In this document: piece after piece, positions 55,101 to 62,600 of the stretch
Layout of the letters: each line of letters begins with the position of its first letter
Numbering within the stretch: the first letter of the stretch is position 1
NCBI GenBank assembly: GCA_900545225.1
Contig: UQXZ01000002.1
Coordinates: 62,001-126,000, forward strand
DNA length: 64,000 nucleotides
DNA from: an uncultured Eubacteriales bacterium
Lineage (GTDB): Bacteria > Bacillota > Clostridia > Lachnospirales > Lachnospiraceae
Direction: 5' to 3'
The notes under the pieces: model-generated
What the model was told of the DNA's origin: nothing
What the model saw: the letters and a program-made list of their open reading frames with translations, nothing else
Database searches by the model: none
Position numbers and translations under genes: made by a program

Positions 55101-55795
55101 TTGCTGAGAACTCAGGTACAATCGAGATTAAGGAAAGTGAAAAGAAGAAGGAAATCGTTGTTGTTGACGGTGCAGGTAACGAATTAGAGCGTCATGCACT
55201 TTCAAGAGACAGTGAATTAAAGGTTAGTGAAGGTAAGGTAGTTACAAAGGGTGACGAACTTACTATCGGATCTAAGGATCCACATGACATCGTTCGCGTT
55301 CTTGGTAAGGAAGCCGTTCAGGACTACATGCTTCGTGAAGTTCAGAAGGTTTATAGAAGTCAGGACGTTGAAATCAATGATAAGCATATCGAGCTTATTG
55401 TTAGACAGATGCTCAGAAAAACAGAAATTGCCGATCCGGGTGATTCAGGTTTCTTAAAGGGTATTCAGGTTGATACAATCGAGTACGAAGAAACAAATGA
55501 AAGACTTAGAGAAGAAGGCAAGCAGGAAGCTAAGGGACAGCCAATCATCCTTGGTATCACAAAGGCTTCTCTTGCAACTAACTCATTCTTATCAGCAGCA
55601 TCATTCCAGGAAACTACAAAGGTTCTTACAGATGCAGCTATCCATGGTAAGATTGATCACCTTATCGGTCTTAAGGAAAATGTTATCATCGGTAAGCTTA
55701 TACCAGCCGGTACAGGTTTAAAGAGATATCAGGACATTAAAATCGATACAGGATACAATCCGGAAGCATCTGAAGACGTGACAGCGGCAGAATAA
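52169..55795 (+). CDS. rpoC: RNA polymerase beta' subunit
   Basis: Starts 20 bases after rpoB with AAGGAGGAAG as ribosome site. 1208 residues. N-terminal zinc site CHCGKYKKIKDRGIICDKCG (about 75-95), active-site loop NADFDGDQMAVHLP with three Mg-binding aspartates (about 469-482), a second zinc cluster (CRS...CAKCYG near 905-915) and QSIGEPGTQLTMRTFHTGG near 932-950. Length is typical of Clostridia, without the large inserts of proteobacteria. Confidence 0.98.
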   Translation: MEESIKANNTNNDVKMNKGIKFDKIQIKIASPEDIRNWSYGEVTKPETINYRTLKPEKDGLFCEKIFGPTKDWECHCGKYKKIKDRGIICDKCGVEVTKASVRRDRMGHIHLAAPVSHIWYFKGIPSRIGLILDITPKELERVLYFAAYIVLDNGGNEEIKVKSVLKESEYSRYYEQYGNTFRVGMGAEAILELLQNVDLEEEVKLAKQKLEEQKSEKSQDTPKLIKRIEAMEAFISSATKPEWMILTEIPVIPPDLRPMVQLDGGRFATSDLNDLYRRIINRNNRLKRLMELHAPEIIVRNEKRMLQEAVDALIDNGRRNGKPVTGPGNRALKSLSDLLKGKQGRFRQNLLGKRVDYSGRSVIVVGPELKIFQCGLPKEMAVELFKPFVMRELVRRGVSDNVKQAKKSVERLENEIWDVLDDVIKEHPVMLNRAPTLHRLGIQAFEPILVEGKAIKLHPLVCTAFNADFDGDQMAVHLPLSVEAQAECRFMLLSPNNLLKPSDGGPVAVPSQDMVLGIYYLTQERPGAKGEGKFFKDLNEAILAYENGVITLHSKIRVRTSVTNEDGTVEYGHIDSTLGRCLFNEIIPQDLGYVNRDVDKFGLEIDFHVGKKQLKGILQKVINVHGTVMTAEVLDDIKAIGYKYSTKAAMTVSVSEMTVPPIKAELIANAEKRVEQVTRNYQRLLTTDEERHRDVVRIWEQTDNELTRALLTGLGKYNNIFMMADSGARGSDKQIKQLAGMRGLMADTSGNTIELPIKSNFREGLDVLEYFISAHGARKGLSDTALRTADSGYLTRRLVDVAQELIIREDDCCANSAEIKGMYVSKFNNDKATEDSQREVVLEPLEERITGRFLAEDVVDPETGEVILEANKLVSPGMAKKICDKGFEQIKIRTILTCRSHTGVCAKCYGANLATGKGVQVGEAVGIIAAQSIGEPGTQLTMRTFHTGGVAGDSITQGLPRVEELFESRKPKKLAMIAENSGTIEIKESEKKKEIVVVDGAGNELERHALSRDSELKVSEGKVVTKGDELTIGSKDPHDIVRVLGKEAVQDYMLREVQKVYRSQDVEINDKHIELIVRQMLRKTEIADPGDSGFLKGIQVDTIEYEETNERLREEGKQEAKGQPIILGITKASLATNSFLSAASFQETTKVLTDAAIHGKIDHLIGLKENVIIGKLIPAGTGLKRYQDIKIDTGYNPEASEDVTAAE

Positions 55796-55801
55796 TATAT
55801 A

Positions 55802-55852
55802 AAGGCTGTAAAGATATAGGGCTTGTGCTTTATAATCTTTACAGCCTTATTT
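55802..55852 (+). terminator. Terminator of rpoBC
   Basis: AAGGCTGTAAAGAT (55802-55815) pairs with ATCTTTACAGCCTT (55835-55848), followed by ATTTTTT. Confidence 0.93.
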
Positions 55853-55990
55853 TTTACATATTACTTATTGATAATTTAATTCTTGAACTTATATAGTAAC
55901 AGTCACATTTACTGTGAATAATTCAGAAAATATATCACGCCGTCGGTTATAACTTACTTAATAAAATTATTATTAAGATCTGAAATGGAC

Positions 55991-56019
55991 TTGACATAGA
56001 ATTTATTTATATCTATACT
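55991..56019 (+). promoter_or_regulatory. Consensus promoter of the str operon
   Basis: TTGACA (55991-55996), a 17-base spacer and TATACT (56014-56019), 81 bases before rpsL. Separates rpsL-rpsG-fusA-tuf from rpoBC. The rest of the 304-base rpoC-rpsL spacer holds only the rpoC terminator and the hairpin at 56028. Confidence 0.85.
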
Positions 56020-56027
56020 TGGAAAGT

Positions 56028-56055
56028 ACGCCTAGATAGTAGGCGTTCTTTTTAT
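56028..56055 (+). promoter_or_regulatory. Hairpin plus T-run at the 5' end of the rpsL transcript
   Basis: ACGCCTA (56028-56034) pairs with TAGGCGT (56040-56046) around GATAG, followed by TCTTTTTAT. It looks like a miniature terminator but starts only about nine bases after the -10 box, at or near the transcript start. Confidence 0.6.
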
Positions 56056-56099
56056 GTAATTGAGCAACCGATAATCAAAATAATCCGGGAGGTGAAGTA

Positions 56100-56519
56100 A
56101 TGCCAACGTTTAACCAGTTAGTTAAGCAGGGAAGAAAGTCACAAGCTAAGAAGTCTAACTCACCAGCACTTCAGAGAGGCTTTAACTCTCTTCACAAGCA
56201 AGTAACAAATGTACCTTCTCCACAGAAGAGAGGAGTTTGTACAGCAGTTAAGACAGCAACACCTAAGAAGCCTAACTCAGCTTTAAGAAAGATTGCCAGA
56301 GTTCGTCTTTCAAACGGTGTTGAAGTAACATCATATATTCCAGGTGAAGGCCACAATCTTCAGGAGCACTCTGTAGTTCTTATCAGAGGCGGAAGAGTAA
56401 AGGACCTTCCAGGTACACGTTACCATATCATTAGAGGTACTCTTGATACAGCAGGTGTTGCTGATAGAAAGCAGGCACGTTCTAAGTATGGTGCTAAGAA
56501 GCCAAAGGCTGCTAAGTAA
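56100..56519 (+). CDS. rpsL: 30S ribosomal protein S12
   Basis: Decoding-centre protein. 139 residues; the TPKKPNSALRK block holds the lysine whose change gives streptomycin resistance, here wild type, and the second block EGHNLQEHSVVLIRGGRVKDLPG is intact. GGGAGGTG is the ribosome site. Confidence 0.98.
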   Translation: MPTFNQLVKQGRKSQAKKSNSPALQRGFNSLHKQVTNVPSPQKRGVCTAVKTATPKKPNSALRKIARVRLSNGVEVTSYIPGEGHNLQEHSVVLIRGGRVKDLPGTRYHIIRGTLDTAGVADRKQARSKYGAKKPKAAK

Positions 56520-56529
56520 TTTAAAAGCA

Positions 56530-56632
56530 GTTGTGAGTGATATTCACTCGAATATAAAGTAGTATTTCAGAATATTTAATATTGAGTGCCGGATAGAGAT
56601 TTATGGTTGCAAATCTATATACTGAGCACAAC
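56530..56632 (+). other. Structured rpsL-rpsG spacer
   Basis: GTTGTG (56530-56535) is complementary to CACAAC (56627-56632). Inside or overlapping are hairpins GAGTGA/TCACTC (56535-56549) and AGATTT/AAATCT (56597-56616). A branched leader just before the S7 ribosome site suggests S7-type autogenous control, but the match to known S7 sites was not tested. Confidence 0.4.
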
Positions 56633-56688
56633 ACATAGTAATATTTGTGAGTACCTATGAATTAATTATTATTAAGGAGGGAAGTTAC

Positions 56689-57159
56689 GTGCCACGTAAA
56701 GGACATTCATCTAAAAGAGATGTATTAGCTGATCCAGTATACAATAATAAGACAGTAACAAAGCTTATTAACAACATCATGCTCGATGGTAAGAAGGGTA
56801 CAGCTCAGAAAATCGTATACAGAGCATTTGACAAGATTGCTGCTAAGTCAGAAAGACCAGCAATGGATGTATTTGAAGAGGCTATGAATAATCTTATGCC
56901 TGTTCTTGAAGTAAAAGCAAGAAGAGTAGGTGGAGCTACATATCAGGTTCCAATCGAGGTTAGACCTGACAGACGTCAGGCACTTGCTTTAAGATGGCTT
57001 ACAAAGTTCTCTCGTAAAAGAGGCGAGAAGACAATGGAAGATCGTCTTGCAGGCGAAATCCTTGACGCTGCGAATAACTCAGGTGCGGCTGTAAAGAGAA
57101 AAGAAGAGATGCACAACATGGCAGAAGCCAACAAAGCATTTGCTCACTACAGATTCTAA
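56689..57159 (+). CDS. rpsG: 30S ribosomal protein S7, GTG start
   Basis: Head-nucleating protein of the 30S subunit. GTG at 56689, seven bases after AAGGAGGGA, gives MPRKGHSSKRDVLADPVYNN and exactly 156 residues, the family norm; the in-frame start at 56647 would add 14 unrelated residues. RRVGGATYQVPIEVRPDRRQALALRWL is the S7 signature. Confidence 0.97.
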   Translation: MPRKGHSSKRDVLADPVYNNKTVTKLINNIMLDGKKGTAQKIVYRAFDKIAAKSERPAMDVFEEAMNNLMPVLEVKARRVGGATYQVPIEVRPDRRQALALRWLTKFSRKRGEKTMEDRLAGEILDAANNSGAAVKRKEEMHNMAEANKAFAHYRF

Positions 57160-57192
57160 TTTATTCGCATTTATTAAAGGGAGGAAAAACCG

Positions 57193-59307
57193 ATGGGAAG
57201 AGAGTATCCATTGGAGCGCACTAGAAATATCGGTATCATGGCGCATATCGACGCTGGTAAGACAACTCTTACAGAGCGTATTCTTTACTACACAGGTGTT
57301 AACCACAAAGTAGGTGATACACATGATGGTACTGCAACAATGGACTGGATGGTTCAGGAGCAGGAAAGAGGTATCACAATTACTTCTGCTGCTACAACAT
57401 GCCACTGGACATTGCAGAAAGAAACAAAGCCATTACCAAAGGGTCCTGACTGCCGTATCAATATCATTGATACACCTGGACACGTAGACTTCACTGTTGA
57501 GGTTGAGCGTTCACTTAGAGTTCTTGACGGAGCTGTAGGTGTATTCTCATCTTCAGGTGGTGTACAGCCACAGTCTGAAAACGTTTGGAGACAGGCTGAT
57601 AAGTATAACGTTCCACGTATGGCTTTCATCAACAAGATGGACGTTGTTGGAGCAGACTTCTATGGCTGTGTACAGCAGATTATCGATAAGTTAGGTAAGA
57701 ACCCTATCTGCTTACAGATTCCAATCGGTAAGGAAGATGAATTCCAGGGAATTATCGACCTTTTCGAAATGAAGGCTTACATCTACAATGATGATCAGGG
57801 GGATGACATCACAGTTTGTGAAGTACCTGATTTCATCAAGGATGAGGCTGAAACTCATCGTGTAGAGCTCGTTGAGAAGGTTTGCGAACTTGATGACGAC
57901 CTCATGATGCAGTATCTTGAAGGCGAAGAGCCTTCAGTAGAAGATATGAAGAAAGCTCTTAGAGCAGCTACAATTGCAGGTACAGCAATTCCTGTATGTT
58001 GTGGTAGTGCATATAAGAACAAGGGTATCCAGAAGCTTCTTGATGCTGTTGTTGAATATATGCCAGCTCCTATCGATATCCCAGATATCTGTGGTGTTGA
58101 CTTAGAAGGTAATGAAATTACAAGAAAGTCATCAGATTCAGAACCTTTCTCAGCTCTTGCATTCAAGATCATGACAGACCCATTCGTAGGAAAGCTTGGT
58201 TTCTTCAGAGTATACTCAGGTATCCTCAATACAGGTTCTTATGTTCTTAATGCTACAAACGGCAAGAAGGAAAGAGTTGGACGTATCTTACAGATGCACG
58301 CTAACCAGAGAAAGGAACTTGAGGCAGTTTACTCAGGTGATATCGCTGCTGCAGTAGGTCTTAAGAACACAGTCACAGGTGATACACTTTGTGATGAATC
58401 TGCACCAGTTATCCTTGAATCAATGGAATTCCCAGATCCAGTTATCGAGCTCGCTATCGAGCCTAAGACAAAGAACGATCAGGGTAAGATGGGCGAGGCT
58501 CTTGCTAAGCTTGCTGAAGAAGATCCTACATTCAAGGCTAGAACAAATAATGAAACAGGTCAGACAATTATCGCCGGAATGGGTGAGCTTCACCTTCAGG
58601 TTATCGTTGACAGACTTCTTAGAGAGTTCAAGGTAGAAGCTAACGTTGGTGCACCTCAGGTTTCATACAAGGAGTGCTTTACAAAGGCTGTTGAACAGGA
58701 TAGTAAGTATGTAAAGCAGTCTGGTGGTCGTGGTCAGTATGGTCACTGTAAGGTTAGATTTGAGCCTACAGATCCTAATGCTGAAGAAACATTTGTATTC
58801 GAATCACAGATCGTTGGTGGTGCTATTCCTAAGGAATACATCCCAGCTGTAGGTGAAGGTATCGAAGAAGCTTCTCATAGCGGTATTCTTGCTGGTTACC
58901 CAGTACTCGGTATCAAGGCTACTGTATTTGATGGTTCATACCATGATGTTGACTCATCTGAAATGGCATTCCACATCGCTGGTTCTATGGCATTCAAGAA
59001 TGCTATGGAGAAGGCTGATCCTGCTATCTTAGAGCCTATCATGAAGGTTGAAGTTACAATGCCTGAGGAATACATGGGTGATGTAATTGGTGATATCAAC
59101 GGCCGTCGTGGACGTATCGAAGGTATGGAAGACATCGGTGGTGGTAAGCTTGTAAAGGCATTCGTTCCACTTTCAGAGATGTTCGGATATGCTACAGATC
59201 TTCGTTCAAGAACACAGGGTCGTGGTAACTACTCAATGTTCTTTGATAGTTATGAGAAGGCACCTAAGAACGTACAGGAAAAGATTATCAGCAGCAAGGC
59301 TGAGTAA
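57193..59307 (+). CDS. fusA: Elongation factor G
   Basis: Translocation GTPase. 704 residues with G1 AHIDAGKTT (about 17-25), switch RGITITSAATT, G3 DTPGHVDFT, G4 NKMD and the domain IV/V blocks. Of the two EF-G types it is the canonical one, given its place between rpsG and tuf. GGGAGG precedes the ATG. Confidence 0.98.
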   Translation: MGREYPLERTRNIGIMAHIDAGKTTLTERILYYTGVNHKVGDTHDGTATMDWMVQEQERGITITSAATTCHWTLQKETKPLPKGPDCRINIIDTPGHVDFTVEVERSLRVLDGAVGVFSSSGGVQPQSENVWRQADKYNVPRMAFINKMDVVGADFYGCVQQIIDKLGKNPICLQIPIGKEDEFQGIIDLFEMKAYIYNDDQGDDITVCEVPDFIKDEAETHRVELVEKVCELDDDLMMQYLEGEEPSVEDMKKALRAATIAGTAIPVCCGSAYKNKGIQKLLDAVVEYMPAPIDIPDICGVDLEGNEITRKSSDSEPFSALAFKIMTDPFVGKLGFFRVYSGILNTGSYVLNATNGKKERVGRILQMHANQRKELEAVYSGDIAAAVGLKNTVTGDTLCDESAPVILESMEFPDPVIELAIEPKTKNDQGKMGEALAKLAEEDPTFKARTNNETGQTIIAGMGELHLQVIVDRLLREFKVEANVGAPQVSYKECFTKAVEQDSKYVKQSGGRGQYGHCKVRFEPTDPNAEETFVFESQIVGGAIPKEYIPAVGEGIEEASHSGILAGYPVLGIKATVFDGSYHDVDSSEMAFHIAGSMAFKNAMEKADPAILEPIMKVEVTMPEEYMGDVIGDINGRRGRIEGMEDIGGGKLVKAFVPLSEMFGYATDLRSRTQGRGNYSMFFDSYEKAPKNVQEKIISSKAE

Positions 59308-59413
59308 TCTTGGTATATCTGTATATAAAGGTTGAATTATTTTTCAAAATAAAATATAATACATAAAGTTGTATTATAACTATATATAGTTATTTTTAAG
59401 GAGGATTTTAAAC

Positions 59414-60607
59414 ATGGCTAAGGCTAAATTTGAGCGTAGTAAACCACATGTTAATATTGGTACAATCGGTCACGTAGACCACGGTAAGACAACAACAACA
59501 GCTGCTATTTCTAAGGTTCTTAATGCAAGACTTGGAACTGGTGAGACTGTAGATTTCGATAACATCGATAAGGCTCCAGAAGAAAGAGAAAGAGGAATCA
59601 CAATTTCTTCATCACATATCGAGTACGAAACAGAGAAGAGACATTACGCACACGTTGACTGTCCAGGACATGCTGACTACGTTAAGAACATGATCACTGG
59701 TGCTGCACAGATGGATGCTGCTATCCTCGTTGTTGCTGCTACAGACGGTGTTATGGCTCAGACAAGAGAGCACATCCTTCTTGCTCGTCAGGTAGGTGTT
59801 CCATACGTTGTTGTATACATGAACAAGTGTGACATGGTTGACGACGAAGAACTTCTTGACCTTGTAGAAATGGAAGTTAGAGAGCTTCTTAACGAGTATG
59901 ATTTCCCAGGCGATGACACTCCAGTTATCCGTGGTTCATCACTCAAGGCTCTTGAAGATCCAATGGGCGAATGGGGCGACAAGATCATGGAACTTATGCA
60001 TACAATCGATGAGTATGTTCCAGATCCAGAGCGTGAGACAGAGAAGCCATTCCTTATGCCTGTAGAGGACGTATTCACAATCACAGGTCGTGGTACAGTT
60101 GCTACTGGTAGAGTAGAGCGTGGTACTCTTCACGTTAACGACGAAGTTGAAATCGTTGGTATTACTGACGAAGTTCGTAAGGTTGTTGTTACAGGTATCG
60201 AAATGTTCAGAAAGCTTCTTGATGAGGCTCTTCCAGGCGATAACATCGGTGCTCTTCTTCGTGGTGTTCAGAGAGATGACATCGAAAGAGGTCAGGTTCT
60301 TTGTAAGCCAGGTAGCGTAACACCTCATAACAAGTTCACAGCTCAGGTTTACGTACTTACAAAAGAAGAAGGTGGACGTCATACACCATTCTTCAACAAC
60401 TACCGTCCACAGTTCTACTTCAGAACAACAGACGTTACAGGTGTTTGTGAGCTTCCAGCTGGTACAGAAATGTGCATGCCTGGTGATAACGTAGAAATGA
60501 CAGTAGAGCTTATCCACAAGGTAGCTATGGAGCCAGGTCTTCGTTTCGCTATCCGTGAGGGTGGTCATACAGTTGGTTCAGGTGCTGTTGCTACAATCAT
60601 CGAGTAA
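59414..60607 (+). CDS. tuf: Elongation factor Tu
   Basis: Delivers aminoacyl-tRNA to the ribosome. 397 residues; G1 GHVDHGKTTT (about 19-28), switch I RGITISSSHIEYE, G3 DCPGHADYV, G4 NKCDMV, and domain II/III blocks to GSGAVATIIE. TAAGGAGG precedes the ATG. It lies 106 bases after fusA with no terminator between them, so it is expressed with the str operon. Confidence 0.98.
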   Translation: MAKAKFERSKPHVNIGTIGHVDHGKTTTTAAISKVLNARLGTGETVDFDNIDKAPEERERGITISSSHIEYETEKRHYAHVDCPGHADYVKNMITGAAQMDAAILVVAATDGVMAQTREHILLARQVGVPYVVVYMNKCDMVDDEELLDLVEMEVRELLNEYDFPGDDTPVIRGSSLKALEDPMGEWGDKIMELMHTIDEYVPDPERETEKPFLMPVEDVFTITGRGTVATGRVERGTLHVNDEVEIVGITDEVRKVVVTGIEMFRKLLDEALPGDNIGALLRGVQRDDIERGQVLCKPGSVTPHNKFTAQVYVLTKEEGGRHTPFFNNYRPQFYFRTTDVTGVCELPAGTEMCMPGDNVEMTVELIHKVAMEPGLRFAIREGGHTVGSGAVATIIE

Positions 60608-60652
60608 TTTATAACATATAATATTTTAAATATATATTTTAATTACATATAG

Positions 60653-60696
60653 AAAAGGCGCTGCTTTTGTAGAAATACAAGGCAGTGCCTTTTTTG
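60653..60696 (+). terminator. Terminator of the str operon (after tuf)
   Basis: AAAAGGC-G-CTGC pairs with GCAG-T-GCCTTTT, and TTTGTA/TACAA inside, followed by TT. Ends the rpsL-tuf unit. Confidence 0.9.
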
Positions 60697-60997
60697 TTGT
60701 TTAAAGTACATATGAAAAAGCAGATATAAAAATAAATAGGTGTGTTGATGAATAACAACGGAAGGAAACATTGATACGATGATTCTTTTTCTCTGTGCAT
60801 CAATGAATCTGGTGAATTATTGTGATGACATATAAGCTGCTATCGTAATAAAAGTAAGGATGAATTTAGATTGATATGGTTTGTTTAGCAATTGAATTAA
60901 ATGTGCATCAAACTTCAATATGCCAGTAAAATTAAATTGCTATCATTCTTCAATAAATTAATCATCAAAAACCAATCAGATTAAATATAAACTCAAC

Positions 60998-61038
60998 AAA
61001 AAAACCGGCCAGATTAATCTATAATCCGACCGGTATTT
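60998..61038 (-). terminator. Terminator of the thi operon
   Basis: On the minus strand, ACCGG..GATTA pairs with TAATC..CCGGT and runs into TTTTTTTG. Placed 17 bases after the thiE stop. Confidence 0.85.
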
Positions 61039-61054
61039 TAATTTATATAATCAA

Positions 61055-61708
61055 TTATTCTTTTGATTCGTCGTAAACTCTCTTCAAGTCTCTTACAACC
61101 TTCTTGATGTCAGACTGACCTACAATACCAGTTACGAGGCATGCAAGATTGCATCCTGACTCAAATACATCATCGATGTTATTTTCCTTAATTCCGCCGA
61201 TTGCAACAAATGGAATCGTTACATTTGCAGCTACATAATCGAGATAATCAAGGCCTACAGGAGCACAAACATCTTCTTTGGTCTGTGTTGCATAGATAGG
61301 GCCTACACCGATGTAGTCTGCTCCACTTTCAACAGCCCTCTGAGCATGCTCAGGCTTATGAGTAGATACGCCTACGATAAAGTCCTTAGGAGCAATTGCT
61401 TTGATTGCTTCTACAGGAATGTCTTCCTGACCTACGTGTACGCCATCAGCGCCTACAGCAAGGGCGAGACCTACGAAGTCGTCAACAATAAGCATTGCTC
61501 CGGCTTCCTTAGTCATCTGACGGATTATTACAAGCTGGTCATACATATATTTAAATTTCTTTTTCTTTTCTCTGTACTGTATAACCTTAATGCCTGCATC
61601 AATCATATCCTTAACATCTTTAATATTGTCATTGCTGTAAGATAAATCTTCAGCAGTCATTCCGTATATAGGAAAGCTATAAAATAATTCTTTCTGTTTA
61701 TTGTTCAT
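61055..61708 (-). CDS. thiE: Thiamine-phosphate synthase
   Basis: Joins the pyrimidine HMP-PP and thiazole phosphate to thiamine phosphate. TIM barrel of 217 residues; IQYREKKKKFKY (about 40-51), LIVDDFVGLALAVGADGVHVGQED (about 77-100) and GPIYATQTKED are ThiE signatures. Many homologues read QLR(D/E)K where this has QYREK. It is the last gene of the minus-strand thi run, separated from thiF by 194 bases that carry repeats and a dyad. Confidence 0.94.
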   Translation of the reverse strand: MNNKQKELFYSFPIYGMTAEDLSYSNDNIKDVKDMIDAGIKVIQYREKKKKFKYMYDQLVIIRQMTKEAGAMLIVDDFVGLALAVGADGVHVGQEDIPVEAIKAIAPKDFIVGVSTHKPEHAQRAVESGADYIGVGPIYATQTKEDVCAPVGLDYLDYVAANVTIPFVAIGGIKENNIDDVFESGCNLACLVTGIVGQSDIKKVVRDLKRVYDESKE

Positions 61709-61759
61709 ATTTTTCCTTCCATGGACATAAATGTATTAAACCAATATGTCACTTATAAA

Positions 61760-61850
61760 CTGTGAAAACTTTAAATGAGTTATCATAGGCTCTGAAAACG
61801 TTATAAGCAATGAAGTTGCTCAAAGCTATGAAAACATCATAAGCAATAAG
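61760..61850. repeat. Degenerate direct repeats between thiF and thiE
   Basis: CTGTGAAAACTTT (61760-61772), CTCTGAAAACGTTATAAGCA (from 61790) and CTATGAAAACATCATAAGCA (from 61825), the last two followed by AT-G-AAG-like ends. The period is about 30-35 bases. Confidence 0.45.
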
Positions 61851-61853
61851 TTT

Positions 61854-61894
61854 TATATAAGCTCTTATTAAATAGATTTATAAGAGCTTATATA
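61854..61894. other. 15-bp perfect inverted repeat after thiF
   Basis: TATATAAGCTCTTAT (61854-61868) is the exact reverse complement of ATAAGAGCTTATATA (61880-61894). There is no T-run on the minus strand. It shares the AAGCTCTTAT core with the element at 36388-36537. It may end or pause thiF transcripts or belong to a small repeat family. Confidence 0.55.
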
Positions 61895-61902
61895 ATCCTA
61901 AA

Positions 61903-62583
61903 TCACTCATACTCCGGTACGTTACCGTCATTTAAAATAAGCTCAAGAACAAGGTCTGCCTGCTTGTTGGCAGCAACTCTTACACGTGGTGCATATGGAG
62001 AAAACTCTGATAAGTCTGATTCACCGTCACCAACAACGAATAAGTTGTCTTTCATCTGTAAAGTAACTATATCATTTGTATTACCGACACCACATATACC
62101 TGAAGCACTTATAACGGGCTTCCCTGTCTGTAAAGCACCTGTAACAAATATTGCTTTGCTCTGAGAGCTGTCAAATGCTTCTACAAGAATATCACAGTCT
62201 ACGGCGAGTTTAAATACATCGTCCGGGTCTTCAAGTCGACCATTTAACAGTGTTAAATCCAGTTCAGGAGCAAGTCTGAGAAGATTCTGAGCAAGAGCCT
62301 CTGTCTTTAACATGCCAATCTGATCAGGATAGTAAAACTGTCTGTTAAGGTTGGAAACATCAACTGAATCACAGTCTAAAAGTGTAAGATGGGAAAAACC
62401 GCTTCGTACAAGGGATTCTGCAATATTTGAGCCTAATCCTCCGCATCCTGCGATAAAAACATTTACCTTGCTTATTTTTTTAAGCTGCTCTTTAGTAAAA
62501 TATTTCTGGAGTCCGCATATTAAAGAGTTATCTTTTTCATTTGTTTCGTAGCTGTATCCAAATGCAGTTTCCTTATTTTTCAT
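61903..62583 (-). CDS. thiF: ThiF, ThiS adenylyltransferase
   Basis: E1-like enzyme that adenylates the C-terminus of sulfur carrier ThiS. ATG at 62583 has AAAGGAG seven bases upstream and gives 226 residues; a longer frame would overlap thiH. ATP loop GCGGLGSNIAESL, LDCDSVDVSNLNRQFY and EAFDSSQSKAI follow the family. There are no CxxC pairs, so the zinc site of E. coli ThiF is absent, as in a shorter Gram-positive type. thiS is not in the window. Confidence 0.9.
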   Translation of the reverse strand: MKNKETAFGYSYETNEKDNSLICGLQKYFTKEQLKKISKVNVFIAGCGGLGSNIAESLVRSGFSHLTLLDCDSVDVSNLNRQFYYPDQIGMLKTEALAQNLLRLAPELDLTLLNGRLEDPDDVFKLAVDCDILVEAFDSSQSKAIFVTGALQTGKPVISASGICGVGNTNDIVTLQMKDNLFVVGDGESDLSEFSPYAPRVRVAANKQADLVLELILNDGNVPEYE

Positions 62584-62600
62584 ATGTACTCCTTTCGGAA

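Larger units (their letters stand above)
60608..61054. other. Gene-free convergent spacer between tuf and thiE
   Basis: About 450 bases: a terminator for each side (60653-60696 and 60998-61038). The 300 bases between them are AT-rich; I find no reading frame with a ribosome site, no tRNA and no clear dyad. Confidence 0.6.

Noticed and set aside
59939..60568. 209-residue minus-strand frame opposite tuf
   Set aside because: Antisense to a highly conserved gene with biased codons, which often leaves long antisense frames; composition (many Thr, Asn, Cys) and absence of a ribosome site speak against it.
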